Origin: Marine Group III euryarchaeote CG-Bathy1
Lineage (GTDB): Archaea; Thermoplasmatota; Poseidoniia; MGIII; CG-Epi1
DNA: 39,939 nucleotides
NCBI GenBank assembly: GCA_001875425.1
Contig: MIYU01000012.1
Span: forward strand, 1 to 39,939
Direction: 5' to 3'
Below are positions 1 to 8,459 of the stretch, piece by piece. The notes under the pieces were generated by a model. That model saw nothing but the letters and a program-made list of their open reading frames with translations. It searched no databases and was not told where the DNA came from. How positions within the stretch are numbered: position 1 is the first letter of the stretch; every line of letters starts with the position of its first letter. The position numbers and the translations under genes are program-made.

Positions 1-492
1 CCAAGACATACTTATCTGTAGTTGAATTTTATCAGCATCTAATGTAGGTTCGGAACTTTGAGCAAACTCGACATCTGTAAATTCAATTATTTGTGGAGTT
101 CCGTCTCCAGACACAGGATTATTTACAGTTGAATCACTTATAGTATTTGAATCACAAGAGGGTTGACAAAATGACCAGGTAATGGAAACGGATATATCTT
201 TTGTTGATATAACGTAAATATTGCCAGACCATGAATCTCCAGTTCCAGTCTCAAATAATAAAGAATCAAAGGTCCAATTGCCGATTACTTGATCTTGACC
301 TTGCGAAGTATCGTTAGAAGCTACAATGATGATTTTTTCATCATCAGGATCGGATAAAACTAAATCACCATCCGGCTCTCCATCAAGATAAAGAGAGACG
401 TCCTGAGGTTCTGAAATAGCACTAGAACTGAATGTAACGAGTGCTAAACAAAACAAGACTGCTGATAGTAAAAAAGGTCTATAGGTGAGCAT
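1..492 (-). CDS. Secreted/surface protein, N-terminal part (gene runs off the window)
   Basis: An open frame of 164 codons begins with ATG at 492 and is still open at base 1, so only the N-terminal part is visible. The first ~26 residues (MLTYRPFLLSAVLFCLALV then small residues) form a typical signal peptide. The mature part is rich in Asp, Ser and Thr and poor in Lys. It has alternating hydrophobic residues that suggest beta-sandwich structure, and one close Cys pair (CQPSC). I recognise no catalytic motif or family. The frame is too long and too signal-like to be chance. It is probably an exported, perhaps membrane-anchored, surface protein like the others at 4020-8421. Function unknown. 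Confidence 0.7.
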   Translation of the reverse strand, partial: MLTYRPFLLSAVLFCLALVTFSSSAISEPQDVSLYLDGEPDGDLVLSDPDDEKIIIVASNDTSQGQDQVIGNWTFDSLLFETGTGDSWSGNIYVISTKDISVSITWSFCQPSCDSNTISDSTVNNPVSGDGTPQIIEFTDVEFAQSSEPTLDADKIQLQISMSW

Positions 493-532
493 TTGGAAAT
501 CTCTGATAAGAATATTCTGTATATAGGTTGTG

Positions 533-1030
533 CTAGGTTGAAAAAGTGAAATTCCAGATTGGGTCACTCAAATAATGTATAACTTTTATCGCTTTTCCTT
601 GGGTTGAAGACAACATATCTTCCCCTGAAATTAATGCAACACCAACTGCTAATGGTTTTGCATTGTTTTCGTCACGTATCCAAACAATATCTCCTTCTGA
701 AATAGAATTTGCAGTATCGTTGATACCGGCAGACATTGTATCTGCACCGTTACAAAGATAAGGTACTGCACCCATATCTACCTGAACCCAACCTTGATCT
801 GGAGGGTATTTTGAAAGACCTCTCAAAGAAAGAAAATAGACATCTTCTTTCTTAATAGCGAATATATATCCATCCTCTATAAAGACGAGTAATGAGTCTG
901 CCTCTGCAGATTCTACTTTGCCGTAGTGAAATGAAAATTCCATACCGTGTGATTGAAATAAACCTTCATTCAATTTTTTGGCTTCTTTCTTTCCTATCGG
1001 ATGTCTGTGCTTAAGAATTACATCTACCAC
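533..1030 (-). CDS. PUA-domain RNA-binding protein (MCT-1-like archaeal family)
   Basis: 165 residues, starting with GTG at 1030. The C-terminal half (about 80-160) is a PUA domain: the turn around VPYLCNGADTMSAGI, then SEGDIVWIRDENNAKPLAVG, is the usual PUA signature, including the pattern in which a residue run 'P-x-x-x-x-G-A-D-x-M-x-x-G-I' is followed by 'G-D-x-V'. The N-terminal half (about 1-75) matches the pre-PUA domain that precedes it in the archaeal MCT-1/Tma20-like family, whose eukaryotic members bind the small ribosomal subunit. A role in RNA or ribosome binding is inferred from the family. The start lies about 26 nt from an AT-rich box shared with the divergent dehydrogenase gene. 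Confidence 0.8.
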   Translation of the reverse strand: MVDVILKHRHPIGKKEAKKLNEGLFQSHGMEFSFHYGKVESAEADSLLVFIEDGYIFAIKKEDVYFLSLRGLSKYPPDQGWVQVDMGAVPYLCNGADTMSAGINDTANSISEGDIVWIRDENNAKPLAVGVALISGEDMLSSTQGKAIKVIHYLSDPIWNFTFST

Positions 1031-1049
1031 GTAATATAGAGATACAGTA

Positions 1050-1061
1050 GACTATTTTATC
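1050..1061. promoter_or_regulatory. Shared bidirectional TATA-like box
   Basis: The AT-rich element CTATTTTAT (1052-1060) lies almost exactly midway between the GTG start of the PUA gene (1030, minus strand) and the ATG of the dehydrogenase gene (1081, plus strand). It is about 25-26 nt from each. That is the archaeal TATA-to-start spacing expected for leaderless transcripts in both directions. No second TATA-like element is visible in the 50-bp gap. Inference from spacing only. Confidence 0.45.
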
Positions 1062-1080
1062 ACCTATCTCTGCGAGTTTG

Positions 1081-2388
1081 ATGAGAATTAGTGTTATAGG
1101 TTCAGGATATGTTGGAATTGTAACGGGTGCAACGCTCGCCGAAGCAGGATTCAAAATAACATGTCTAGATATCCTTGAAGAGAAAATATCAGATATTAAA
1201 AGAGGTATTTCACCGATTTATGAACCCGGTTTAGAGCGTCTAATTAGAAATGGTTTAGATAGTGGAAATTTGAATGCATCAACAGAATTGGAAAAACATA
1301 TTGCAAATTCTGATGTTGTTTTCGTATGCGTAGGGACGCCCTCAAATGAAGATGGAAGCATAGATCTTCAATACATAGAAAGTGTATCTAAAACCATAGG
1401 AAAATCGATTAAAGATAGTGAAGAAGATATTGTAGTAGTAGTCAAATCGACAGTTGTTCCTTTGACTACAGAAGAGACTGTTCAAAAAATAATATTGGAA
1501 GAGAGTGGGAGAAAACGCGAAACTGTTGGAATTGCGATGAATCCTGAATTCTTAAGAGAAGGATCGGCAGTTGATGATGCCCTGAATCCCGATAGAATAG
1601 TATTAGGGTGTACAGATGAGAAATCGAAAACTGCGTTAATGAAAATATATGAAGGCCATACCTGTCCAATAATGCACTGCGATCCTAGAACAGCTGAGAT
1701 GATTAAATATTCATCAAATTCATTCTTAGCAGCAAAAATATCATTCGTAAATGAATTAGCAAATATGTGTGATAAATGGAATATGGATTTTGAAAGGGTA
1801 GCTGAAGGAATGGGGATGGATTCGAGAATATCTAAACAATTCCTACGTGCTGGAGTCGGTTTTGGTGGTTCCTGTTTTCCAAAAGATGTGAAAGCTTTGA
1901 GAAGGGCTGCGAAAAATGATGGGTTGAGTTCTGAAATGCTTGATGCCACTTTATCTGTAAATGAAAAACAACCCGAAATAGTTGTGAACATGGCGAGAGA
2001 GATGTTAGGAGAATTGAAAAATAAGAAAATTGCAGTTTTAGGCTTAGCTTTCAAAGCTGATACTGATGACATCAGAGAGAGTAGGGCATTCAATATTGTT
2101 GAAAAATTGAAAAATGAGAATGCAGAAGTGATTGGACATGATCCACAAGCTACTGAAACTTTTGCAAAAGAGACTGGGATAACCTGTACCGACGATTTAG
2201 AAGAGGCTCTAAGAGGTGTAGATTGTGTAATAATACAGACTGAATGGGATGAATATAAATCGATAAAACCTGAATTTTTATGTAATCTGATGAAAAAACC
2301 AATTGTAATAGATGGAAGGCGAACGTTCGATAATGGGTACTTTACAGACAGCGATGTAGAGTATGTAGCAATCGGACTGGGAAACTGA
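1081..2388 (+). CDS. UDP-glucose/GDP-mannose 6-dehydrogenase family
   Basis: NAD-dependent oxidation of a nucleotide sugar to the uronic acid, which supplies acidic sugars for surface glycans or glycoprotein glycans. 435 residues from ATG 1081; a TTG three bases earlier is a less likely start. The Rossmann dinucleotide motif GSGYVG is at residues 7-12. The NPEFLREGSAV motif (about 154-164) and the catalytic-cysteine motif GFGGSCFPKD (Cys about 265) follow, then a C-terminal UDP-binding domain with the GLAFKADTDDIRES signature. All active-site elements are present and the length is normal. Substrate (UDP-Glc, UDP-GlcNAc or UDP-ManNAc) cannot be told from sequence alone. The start is about 25 nt from the TATA-like box at 1052-1060, so it is probably leaderless. 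Confidence 0.93.
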   Translation: MRISVIGSGYVGIVTGATLAEAGFKITCLDILEEKISDIKRGISPIYEPGLERLIRNGLDSGNLNASTELEKHIANSDVVFVCVGTPSNEDGSIDLQYIESVSKTIGKSIKDSEEDIVVVVKSTVVPLTTEETVQKIILEESGRKRETVGIAMNPEFLREGSAVDDALNPDRIVLGCTDEKSKTALMKIYEGHTCPIMHCDPRTAEMIKYSSNSFLAAKISFVNELANMCDKWNMDFERVAEGMGMDSRISKQFLRAGVGFGGSCFPKDVKALRRAAKNDGLSSEMLDATLSVNEKQPEIVVNMAREMLGELKNKKIAVLGLAFKADTDDIRESRAFNIVEKLKNENAEVIGHDPQATETFAKETGITCTDDLEEALRGVDCVIIQTEWDEYKSIKPEFLCNLMKKPIVIDGRRTFDNGYFTDSDVEYVAIGLGN

Positions 2389-2473
2389 AAAATTATTAAT
2401 ACGGGGGTATGTGGTTCATAATACGTCTTCAAGAGAAGATTTACTGTAAAACCAAGAAAATTGAGTGATTTAA

Positions 2474-2638
2474 ATGAGTAAAGGTACCCCATCATTCGGA
2501 AAACGTAATAAAAAAACCCACATTCAGTGTAGACGGTGTGGTGGACATTCATATCATGCCCGAAAGGGTGTTTGCTCCTCGTGCGGCTATGGTAGCTCGA
2601 GTAAATTACGATCCTATAATTGGTTAAAGAAACGCTGA
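2474..2638 (+). CDS. rpl37e: 50S ribosomal protein L37e
   Basis: A 54-residue basic protein that is easy to miss because of its size. It starts [20 protein letters not shown], has a zinc-ribbon of the form C-x2-C-x11-C-x2-C (CRRCGG ... CSSCGYG) and ends in a basic tail (SYNWLKKR). This matches archaeal/eukaryotic L37e in length, zinc motif and the early 'GTPSFGKR' segment. Its TGA stop is directly followed by the ATG of purF, so the two are surely co-transcribed. L37e-purF adjacency is common in archaea; the Sm-like gene that often precedes it is absent here. Confidence 0.95.
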   Translation: MSKGTPSFGKRNKKTHIQCRRCGGHSYHARKGVCSSCGYGSSSKLRSYNWLKKR

Positions 2639-4009
2639 ATGCCGCTACACGAAGCTTGTGGTGTTGTTGGGATAGCTAGAACTACGTCAGTATTGGCTGA
2701 TTTAGAAATATCTCTAAGAGCTTTACAACACCGTGGTCAGGAATCTGCCGGTATAACAATATTCAATGGTAAACATGATACTCACAAAGGAATGGGGTTA
2801 GTAAGTAGTGTTTTTTCAGAAATAAGTAATGAATTTAGTAATGGTAATACAGGTATAGGACACGTAAGATATTCAACTGCTGGCGGTTCAACTATTAGAA
2901 ATGCTCAACCTGTTTTATTGAAAACGGATTTGGGAGAATTTAGTCTAGCACACAATGGAACTATATCGAATCATAAAAAAATAAGAGAAATGGTAAATGA
3001 AGAAGAACTCACTTCAGATACAGATTCAGAAGTTGTCCTTAGAATAATTGGTCAAAAAATGGAAACGGGGATGAATGCAGTTGATGCTATTAGAGATACT
3101 ATGAATATCTTGGTAGGGAGTTATTCAATAACGATGATGCATGATAATAAAATGTATGCATTTAGAGATCCTTTGGGAATTAAACCGTTGGCGGCTGGAT
3201 GTTTCGAGAATGGATATATCATTGCATCAGAAAGTTCTGCAATGGATACATTAGGCGCTACTTTTGATAGAGATATTGAACCTGGAGAAATTGTAAGCAT
3301 TGATGCAGATGGCGTAACTTCACATGGAATAGAAGCTAGTGAAAGAAAGGCATTCTGCATGTTCGAATATGTATACTTTGCAAGAGCAGATGCGAAAATG
3401 GATGGTGTTTTGGCTTATAGTGTTCGTCATAGGTTAGGTCAGCAATTATGGAAAGAACACCCTGTGGAAGCTGATGTTGTTATCGCTGTTCCGGATTCGG
3501 GAACTGCGTTTGCCCTAGGATATTCGGAAGCTTCTGATATACCGTATCGTGAAGGTTTCATAAAAAATAGATATGTTGGTAGATCGTTCATTCAGCCTGA
3601 TGATGTAAAAAGAAAGAATACTGTAAACGAAAAGATGAATCCTGTTGGAGATTTACTTAATGGAAAACGCGTTGTAGTTGTTGATGATTCTGTTGTGAGG
3701 GGCAATACTTCAAGAAAAATTGTATCGCGTCTAAGGGAAGCTGGTGCAAAAGAGGTGCATTTCCGTGTTGGTTGTCCGCCTATCATCTCACCATGTTACT
3801 TAGGAATAGATATGCCGACCAGAGAAGAGTTTGTAGCAACTGGAAAAGAGGTGGAAGATATAAGAGCTGAAATCGGTGCAGATAGCATGGGCTACGTATC
3901 GATAAGCGGACTTGTTGATTGTATAGGAAAGGGAGAGAAACAACTCTGCCTAGGTTGTATAGATGAACATTATCCAGTACCTATTGAAGGGGAAAAACTG
4001 AGAGAATAA
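2639..4009 (+). CDS. purF: Amidophosphoribosyltransferase (first step of de novo purine synthesis)
   Basis: Transfers ammonia from glutamine to PRPP to give 5-phosphoribosylamine. 456 residues. The N-terminal glutaminase (Ntn) domain has its nucleophile at Cys7 (HEACGVVG) after a six-residue propeptide, so processing is expected. The phosphoribosyltransferase domain carries the PRPP loop VVVVDDSVVRGNTS at about 344-357. Cysteines near 240, 379/386, 438 and 441 (the last two in CLGC) match the positions that hold the 4Fe-4S cluster in the Bacillus-type enzyme, so this is an Fe-S-containing form. It follows L37e with no gap. PurQ, another purine-pathway enzyme, is encoded at 12868-13695. Confidence 0.96.
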   Translation: MPLHEACGVVGIARTTSVLADLEISLRALQHRGQESAGITIFNGKHDTHKGMGLVSSVFSEISNEFSNGNTGIGHVRYSTAGGSTIRNAQPVLLKTDLGEFSLAHNGTISNHKKIREMVNEEELTSDTDSEVVLRIIGQKMETGMNAVDAIRDTMNILVGSYSITMMHDNKMYAFRDPLGIKPLAAGCFENGYIIASESSAMDTLGATFDRDIEPGEIVSIDADGVTSHGIEASERKAFCMFEYVYFARADAKMDGVLAYSVRHRLGQQLWKEHPVEADVVIAVPDSGTAFALGYSEASDIPYREGFIKNRYVGRSFIQPDDVKRKNTVNEKMNPVGDLLNGKRVVVVDDSVVRGNTSRKIVSRLREAGAKEVHFRVGCPPIISPCYLGIDMPTREEFVATGKEVEDIRAEIGADSMGYVSISGLVDCIGKGEKQLCLGCIDEHYPVPIEGEKLRE

Positions 4010-4019
4010 GGAATTCTAA

Positions 4020-4304
4020 TTACTCTGTTTCGTCACTGGAATCGTCTTCTTCCCTGTCACTGTCGTCTTCTTCTTTGTCTTTGTCACAATCGCGGTCATC
4101 TTTTTTGCGATCATCTTTTTTATCTTTTTTGTACTCATCCCAATCTTTACTCTCGAGATCACGTTCATAATCTTCGCGATCGTAGGCATCTTTAGAATCA
4201 ACGTCAGAACTGCGAAGAGAAAATTGACTGTCGCCGGCTTCTGTTAATGTTGTAAACGCACTGAGAATCAGAGCGGCCATGACTAACAATCGAAGTGTGT
4301 CCAT
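4020..4304 (-). CDS. Small secreted protein with a highly charged Asp/Glu/Lys tail
   Basis: 94 residues. Residues 1-23 form a signal peptide (MDTLRLLVMAALILSAF, cleaved near TEAG). The rest is almost entirely Asp, Glu, Lys, Arg and Ser, with a lone Cys, and is probably disordered. No family recognised. It is convergent with purF (10-bp gap) and divergent from the phosphodiesterase gene. A TATA-like box at 4324-4331 lies about 24 nt from its ATG, which supports a real, leaderless gene. Possible roles such as cation binding or a surface linker are speculative. Confidence 0.6.
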   Translation of the reverse strand: MDTLRLLVMAALILSAFTTLTEAGDSQFSLRSSDVDSKDAYDREDYERDLESKDWDEYKKDKKDDRKKDDRDCDKDKEEDDSDREEDDSSDETE

Positions 4305-4323
4305 GTGTTATCTATTCAGTATC

Positions 4324-4368
4324 ACTATATAATTATTATTGAAAATGAAAAAGAAAATACTATATTGA
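4324..4368. promoter_or_regulatory. Divergent promoter pair
   Basis: Two TATA-like boxes sit in the 85-bp gap between divergent secreted-protein genes. The minus-strand box TTATATAG (4324-4331) is about 24 nt from ATG 4304. The plus-strand box CTATATTG (about 4361-4368) is about 25 nt from ATG 4390. Both spacings fit leaderless archaeal transcription. Inferred from position and composition. Confidence 0.45.
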
Positions 4369-4389
4369 GTATTGGTATGGTAAAAAAGT

Positions 4390-6147
4390 ATGGATGAAAG
4401 AATCCTGGCAGTAGCGGTTGGACTATTTCTATTGGGAAATGGAACTGGATTTCTCGCTAATGATTTAATAGCTGACGACCGGATAAACGATGATGAAATA
4501 ATCGATGAGTCGTCACCAGATATTCTGGGATGTATGTATAGAGAGAGTATAAATTTTAATAAAAATGCTACAGTTGATGACGGTTCTTGTGAATATCTAT
4601 TGCCACCGCAAAGTATTCCAGGTTGTATGTACGAAGAAGCTCCTAACTTCGATCAGAATGCTTCGATTGATGATGGTTCTTGTGAATATCCTCCTGATGT
4701 AGTTGTAGGTTGTATGGATTCGGAAGCTCTGAATTATAATGAAACGGTGAACGTTGACAATAATACATGTAGATATCCTGAACCGCATGTACTGATGATA
4801 ATGGTTGATGGTTGGAGACCAGATTCCATTGCAGCAGCAGATACACCGACAATTGACATGTTGATGCAGAATAGCGCTTACTCAATGAAGGCGAGAGTGG
4901 ATGATACAACTATCAGTGGTTCTGGACATTCTAGCTACTTGACTGGTGTTTGGAGAGATAAACACAATATACATAACAACAATTTCAGTAATTCGAATTA
5001 CGAAGAATACCCTCACTGGTTTCATCATCTAAAATCTGCAAATCTTGGAAAACATACAGCAGCATATCATAATTGGTGGCCGATGGCGGATAAAGTTTTC
5101 GAGAGCTGTGCAGGTTGTGTAAACAAACTATTCTACGGGAATGATACTGAAATTAGTGAAGAGCTGGCAAATGATCTTGCTGTAAAGCAAATGGATGCGG
5201 CAACATTATTTCTTGACGATCCAGATGCAGCAGGACATGGGTATGGATTCAGTACTTCAGTAGATGAATACGTTGAAGCAGTAAATATGACGGATGAACG
5301 AATCGGTATAGTCATGGATGCGATATTTGCACGAACTAATTATGCCGAAGAAGACTGGATAGTAATTATCTCTACGGATCATGCAGGGACAGGATACGGA
5401 CATGGACATAATATTCCTGAACATAGGGAAGTACCACTGATTATCTGGGGGGCTGAAACATCTGGTCCGATCTGGCCGAACCCCGCTATAGTTGATATTG
5501 TACCTACTGCTCTGAATCATTTGGGTATTGAGATAGAACCGGAATGGGAATTAGATGGCCGTGTAGTTGGACTTGCGTCGACTGGTGCACCGGATGCCGG
5601 GCTAGGTGTTAATCTGATATTCAATGGAGATGCAGAGTATGAAAGAGGGTATGCACCGAGTGGACAGGATGTATCAATACCGGGATGGACTGATGACGGA
5701 TCTTTTACGATTTGGACATATGGTACGCCGACATATCTGCTAATTGATTCTCCAGGACCGGAAGATAGAGGAGACAACTACTTCGGTGGCGGTGCTAATG
5801 GCGATGCATCGATTTACCAAGAGATTAATCTGAGTGCGATTCAAACAGATATAGGGGGTGGAAATCTAACTTACAGTCTGTCAGCTTTCCTAGGAGGGTA
5901 CTCAAGTCAGGATGATAGAATGGAGATAATAATTGAATTTTTCGATTCAGAAGGAACTGTAGTACATACTGGAATTATGGGGCCTGTTTATGCAGAGGAT
6001 AGAGATAATGTTACTGGAATATTTCTTTATCAACAGTGGGATTCTGTACCATCTTCTTCAGCTTATGTTAAAATCACAATGAATGCTTATCTAGATTCTG
6101 GATACTGTGATGCTTATGCAGATAATCTATCGCTAACTATTTCGTAG
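4390..6147 (+). CDS. Secreted phosphodiesterase/alkaline-phosphatase superfamily enzyme with Cys repeats and a C-terminal beta-sandwich
   Basis: 585 residues. A short N-terminal hydrophobic segment (about 5-23) suggests export. Three repeats of the form GCM-(x)n-NY/NF-(x)n-DDGSCEY (about 46-69, 78-101 and 106-128, the last degenerate) each carry two cysteines; such repeats are common in secreted proteins of marine microbes. The catalytic domain (about 132-395) belongs to the nucleotide pyrophosphatase/alkaline phosphatase superfamily: metal ligands in MVDGWRPDS, the nucleophile region TTISGSGHSSYLTG, the DPDAAGHGYG segment, and STDH followed by GHGH. The C-terminal ~180 residues start with NLIFNGDAE and end in beta strands, like a carbohydrate-binding or jelly-roll module. 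It probably hydrolyses phosphodiesters or phosphomonoesters outside the cell, perhaps for phosphate scavenging; the substrate is unknown. Confidence 0.82.
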   Translation: MDERILAVAVGLFLLGNGTGFLANDLIADDRINDDEIIDESSPDILGCMYRESINFNKNATVDDGSCEYLLPPQSIPGCMYEEAPNFDQNASIDDGSCEYPPDVVVGCMDSEALNYNETVNVDNNTCRYPEPHVLMIMVDGWRPDSIAAADTPTIDMLMQNSAYSMKARVDDTTISGSGHSSYLTGVWRDKHNIHNNNFSNSNYEEYPHWFHHLKSANLGKHTAAYHNWWPMADKVFESCAGCVNKLFYGNDTEISEELANDLAVKQMDAATLFLDDPDAAGHGYGFSTSVDEYVEAVNMTDERIGIVMDAIFARTNYAEEDWIVIISTDHAGTGYGHGHNIPEHREVPLIIWGAETSGPIWPNPAIVDIVPTALNHLGIEIEPEWELDGRVVGLASTGAPDAGLGVNLIFNGDAEYERGYAPSGQDVSIPGWTDDGSFTIWTYGTPTYLLIDSPGPEDRGDNYFGGGANGDASIYQEINLSAIQTDIGGGNLTYSLSAFLGGYSSQDDRMEIIIEFFDSEGTVVHTGIMGPVYAEDRDNVTGIFLYQQWDSVPSSSAYVKITMNAYLDSGYCDAYADNLSLTIS

Positions 6148-6153
6148 AAAGCT

Positions 6154-8421
6154 CTAATCCTTACGTCTAGAGATAGTGAATACAACTGCTAATCCGACAG
6201 CGACCACTAAGCCAGTTACTAATAGATAAATCATAAGATTCGAATCAGATTCTTCTTCGATTACTGGAGCTCTGTCAACCGTTACAGTGAGTGTATCGGT
6301 AGCGGTGTAACCGTCATTATCGGTAACACGTAGAATGGCGGTGAAGATGCCTTCTGAATCATAAATGTAGGTAGCTGAGGAGGCTGTATTGGATGACCAA
6401 TCATAAATTCCATCGCCATTGAAATCCCATTCGTAATTATCTATGCTACCATCTTCATCTTCTCCTTGACCGAAGAATTGTAGACTCTCGCCGACTTCTA
6501 CTGTAGCATTATCACCTGCGATTGCGACAGGTAGGGCGAAAATCTGTAATTGTTCTTGAGCGTCATCGGACCAGATACCGTTAGTATCTTGAACTCTGAA
6601 AATGATATTATGATTACCTGAAGAGAGACTGTCGGTACTGAAATCCTCATCTGTACTTAGCTCTCCATCAATTGTAGATATCCAACGATAGCTTATGATT
6701 CCATCATCATCTGAGCCGGTTCCGCTGAAGTAGATGAACGTTCCTGTTTCAGATGGAGACGGAGAAATCATATCGATTACAGCAACTGGTGCTTCGTTTT
6801 GAGTTACGACCAATTCAGTAGTATCCCATTCAGACCAAACCCCATCGTTATCCATTACACGGAAGGAGATTGTGTGAGTACCGCCTGAGAGTGACATGTC
6901 GAAATCCTCATGATCACTAAGCGAACCGTCTAGAGAAGATTTCCATTCATACTCTGTGATACTGCCGTCATCATCTGTTCCAGTACCGGTGAAACTGATA
7001 ACGTCATCGAAACGAGCTGGTGACGGAGAGATAGAATCGATTGATGAGGTTGGAATCTCATTGGGATTGACGATTAATTCCATAGTTGACCAATTAGACC
7101 AAGCTCCTTTGTCATCCTGAACACGGAAAGAGATGTTATGCGTAGCAACTGTGAGAATAGCGCTGAAATCCTCTTGATCACTCAAGAAACCATCGACCGA
7201 TGAATTCCATTCATAACCGATAATAGAACCATCAGTATCGGAACCGGAACCACTGAAAGAGATTGTATCGCCATACGTAGCTGGAGAAGGAGTGATTGAA
7301 TCGATAATGGCGGATGGATAATCATTATGAACGAAGAGAAAGACATTGGAATCCAGATTACCAGCAACGATGTAACTGGAATCTGCTGAGATTGAGACTG
7401 AAAAAACGTTATTTTCAGTATCGTAAAACCAGAATGGTTCTCCACTCTCTTTCTCAAAGAGATAAACAAAATCATCGATAGAGCCTGCTAGAATGTAATC
7501 TCCATTTTCTGAAATAGAGACTGATTGAATAGTCTCTGGAGCAGTGTATGTCCATAATGTTTGATTACTATCCCTATGGAAGAAATAGAGTGTATTATCT
7601 TGAGAGCCGGCGGCGATGTATTCGCTGTCATCAGATATGTCGACAGAAATTACAAAATCCGTAGCAGCATAACTCCATAGATTGTTACCGGTCTGATCGA
7701 AGAGATAGAGACTGTCGTCAGCCGAACCGGCGGCGATGTATTCGCCATCAGCAGAGATATCTACCGAAATTATAGAACCGCTTGTGTTGTATTTCCAAGT
7801 AGGAATGCCGTTGTTATCTTTATCGAAAAGATAGACAAATGAATTCATAGAACCGGCAGTAATGTATTCACCATCATCAGAGATAGAGACTGAAAGTACC
7901 CAACTGAAAATAAATTCAGTGCCGTCGGTTAAAGTGTCATAACTCCATAGATGATTACCTGCCTGATCGAAGAGGTGAACCTTGTTATCCCAAGAACCGA
8001 CTGTGATGTATTCGCCGTCGGCTGAGATGTCGACCGCCTCGACGCCATTGTAAGCAGAAGATGACTCAATAATGTAAGTCCAGAGTGGTTCGTTACTATC
8101 GCGGTGAAAGAGATAGACTATTCCATCATAATCGCCGGCTGCGATGTATTGACCATCGGCCGAGATTGCTACGGAATTCACACCGTTGTCGGCAGTATAA
8201 TTCCAGAGTGGTGTGCTATTATCCTTGTGAAAGAGATTGATTGAACCTTCACTATCACTGGCGACGATATACATGCCGTCATCAGAGATGTCGGTCGAAT
8301 GGGCATTACCGGAAATTGTGTGATTCCAGAGTATATCGACTTCTGCATTCGTCTCTTCAGCACAGACACCGCAGACGCCCAGAAAGAGAACCAATAAGAC
8401 AGAAAGTTTGAATGAGTTCAC
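6154..8421 (-). CDS. Membrane-anchored surface protein: beta-propeller, four PKD-like domains, C-terminal TM
   Basis: 755 residues. A signal peptide (about 1-22, ending in VCA) is followed by about eight propeller blades, each with the core 'ISADGEYIAAGSxDxxxYLF' (about 38-365). Four PKD-like domains follow (about 370-730). The first three are closely related to each other (SPSPA ... DGSI ... HNISFRVQD). The fourth is a more classical PKD with YEWDFNGDGIYDW and YIYDSEG. A transmembrane helix near 732-750 ends in a basic SRRKD tail, so the protein is displayed outside and anchored at the C-terminus. It likely serves adhesion or surface-layer functions; no enzyme motif is seen. The start is GTG at 8421, about 25 nt from a TATA-like CATATAAC, so leaderless. 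It is convergent with the phosphodiesterase gene, with a 6-bp gap. Confidence 0.85.
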   Translation of the reverse strand: MNSFKLSVLLVLFLGVCGVCAEETNAEVDILWNHTISGNAHSTDISDDGMYIVASDSEGSINLFHKDNSTPLWNYTADNGVNSVAISADGQYIAAGDYDGIVYLFHRDSNEPLWTYIIESSSAYNGVEAVDISADGEYITVGSWDNKVHLFDQAGNHLWSYDTLTDGTEFIFSWVLSVSISDDGEYITAGSMNSFVYLFDKDNNGIPTWKYNTSGSIISVDISADGEYIAAGSADDSLYLFDQTGNNLWSYAATDFVISVDISDDSEYIAAGSQDNTLYFFHRDSNQTLWTYTAPETIQSVSISENGDYILAGSIDDFVYLFEKESGEPFWFYDTENNVFSVSISADSSYIVAGNLDSNVFLFVHNDYPSAIIDSITPSPATYGDTISFSGSGSDTDGSIIGYEWNSSVDGFLSDQEDFSAILTVATHNISFRVQDDKGAWSNWSTMELIVNPNEIPTSSIDSISPSPARFDDVISFTGTGTDDDGSITEYEWKSSLDGSLSDHEDFDMSLSGGTHTISFRVMDNDGVWSEWDTTELVVTQNEAPVAVIDMISPSPSETGTFIYFSGTGSDDDGIISYRWISTIDGELSTDEDFSTDSLSSGNHNIIFRVQDTNGIWSDDAQEQLQIFALPVAIAGDNATVEVGESLQFFGQGEDEDGSIDNYEWDFNGDGIYDWSSNTASSATYIYDSEGIFTAILRVTDNDGYTATDTLTVTVDRAPVIEEESDSNLMIYLLVTGLVVAVGLAVVFTISRRKD

Positions 8422-8459
8422 AAAGTACCAATTGTTACTTCGTTATATGAATTTCCGAT

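Noticed and set aside
1482-2552. A 356-residue minus-strand frame opposite the dehydrogenase
   Set aside because: The plus-strand frame has intact Rossmann and catalytic-Cys motifs; the antisense frame is low-complexity Ser/Phe/Leu and is a shadow.
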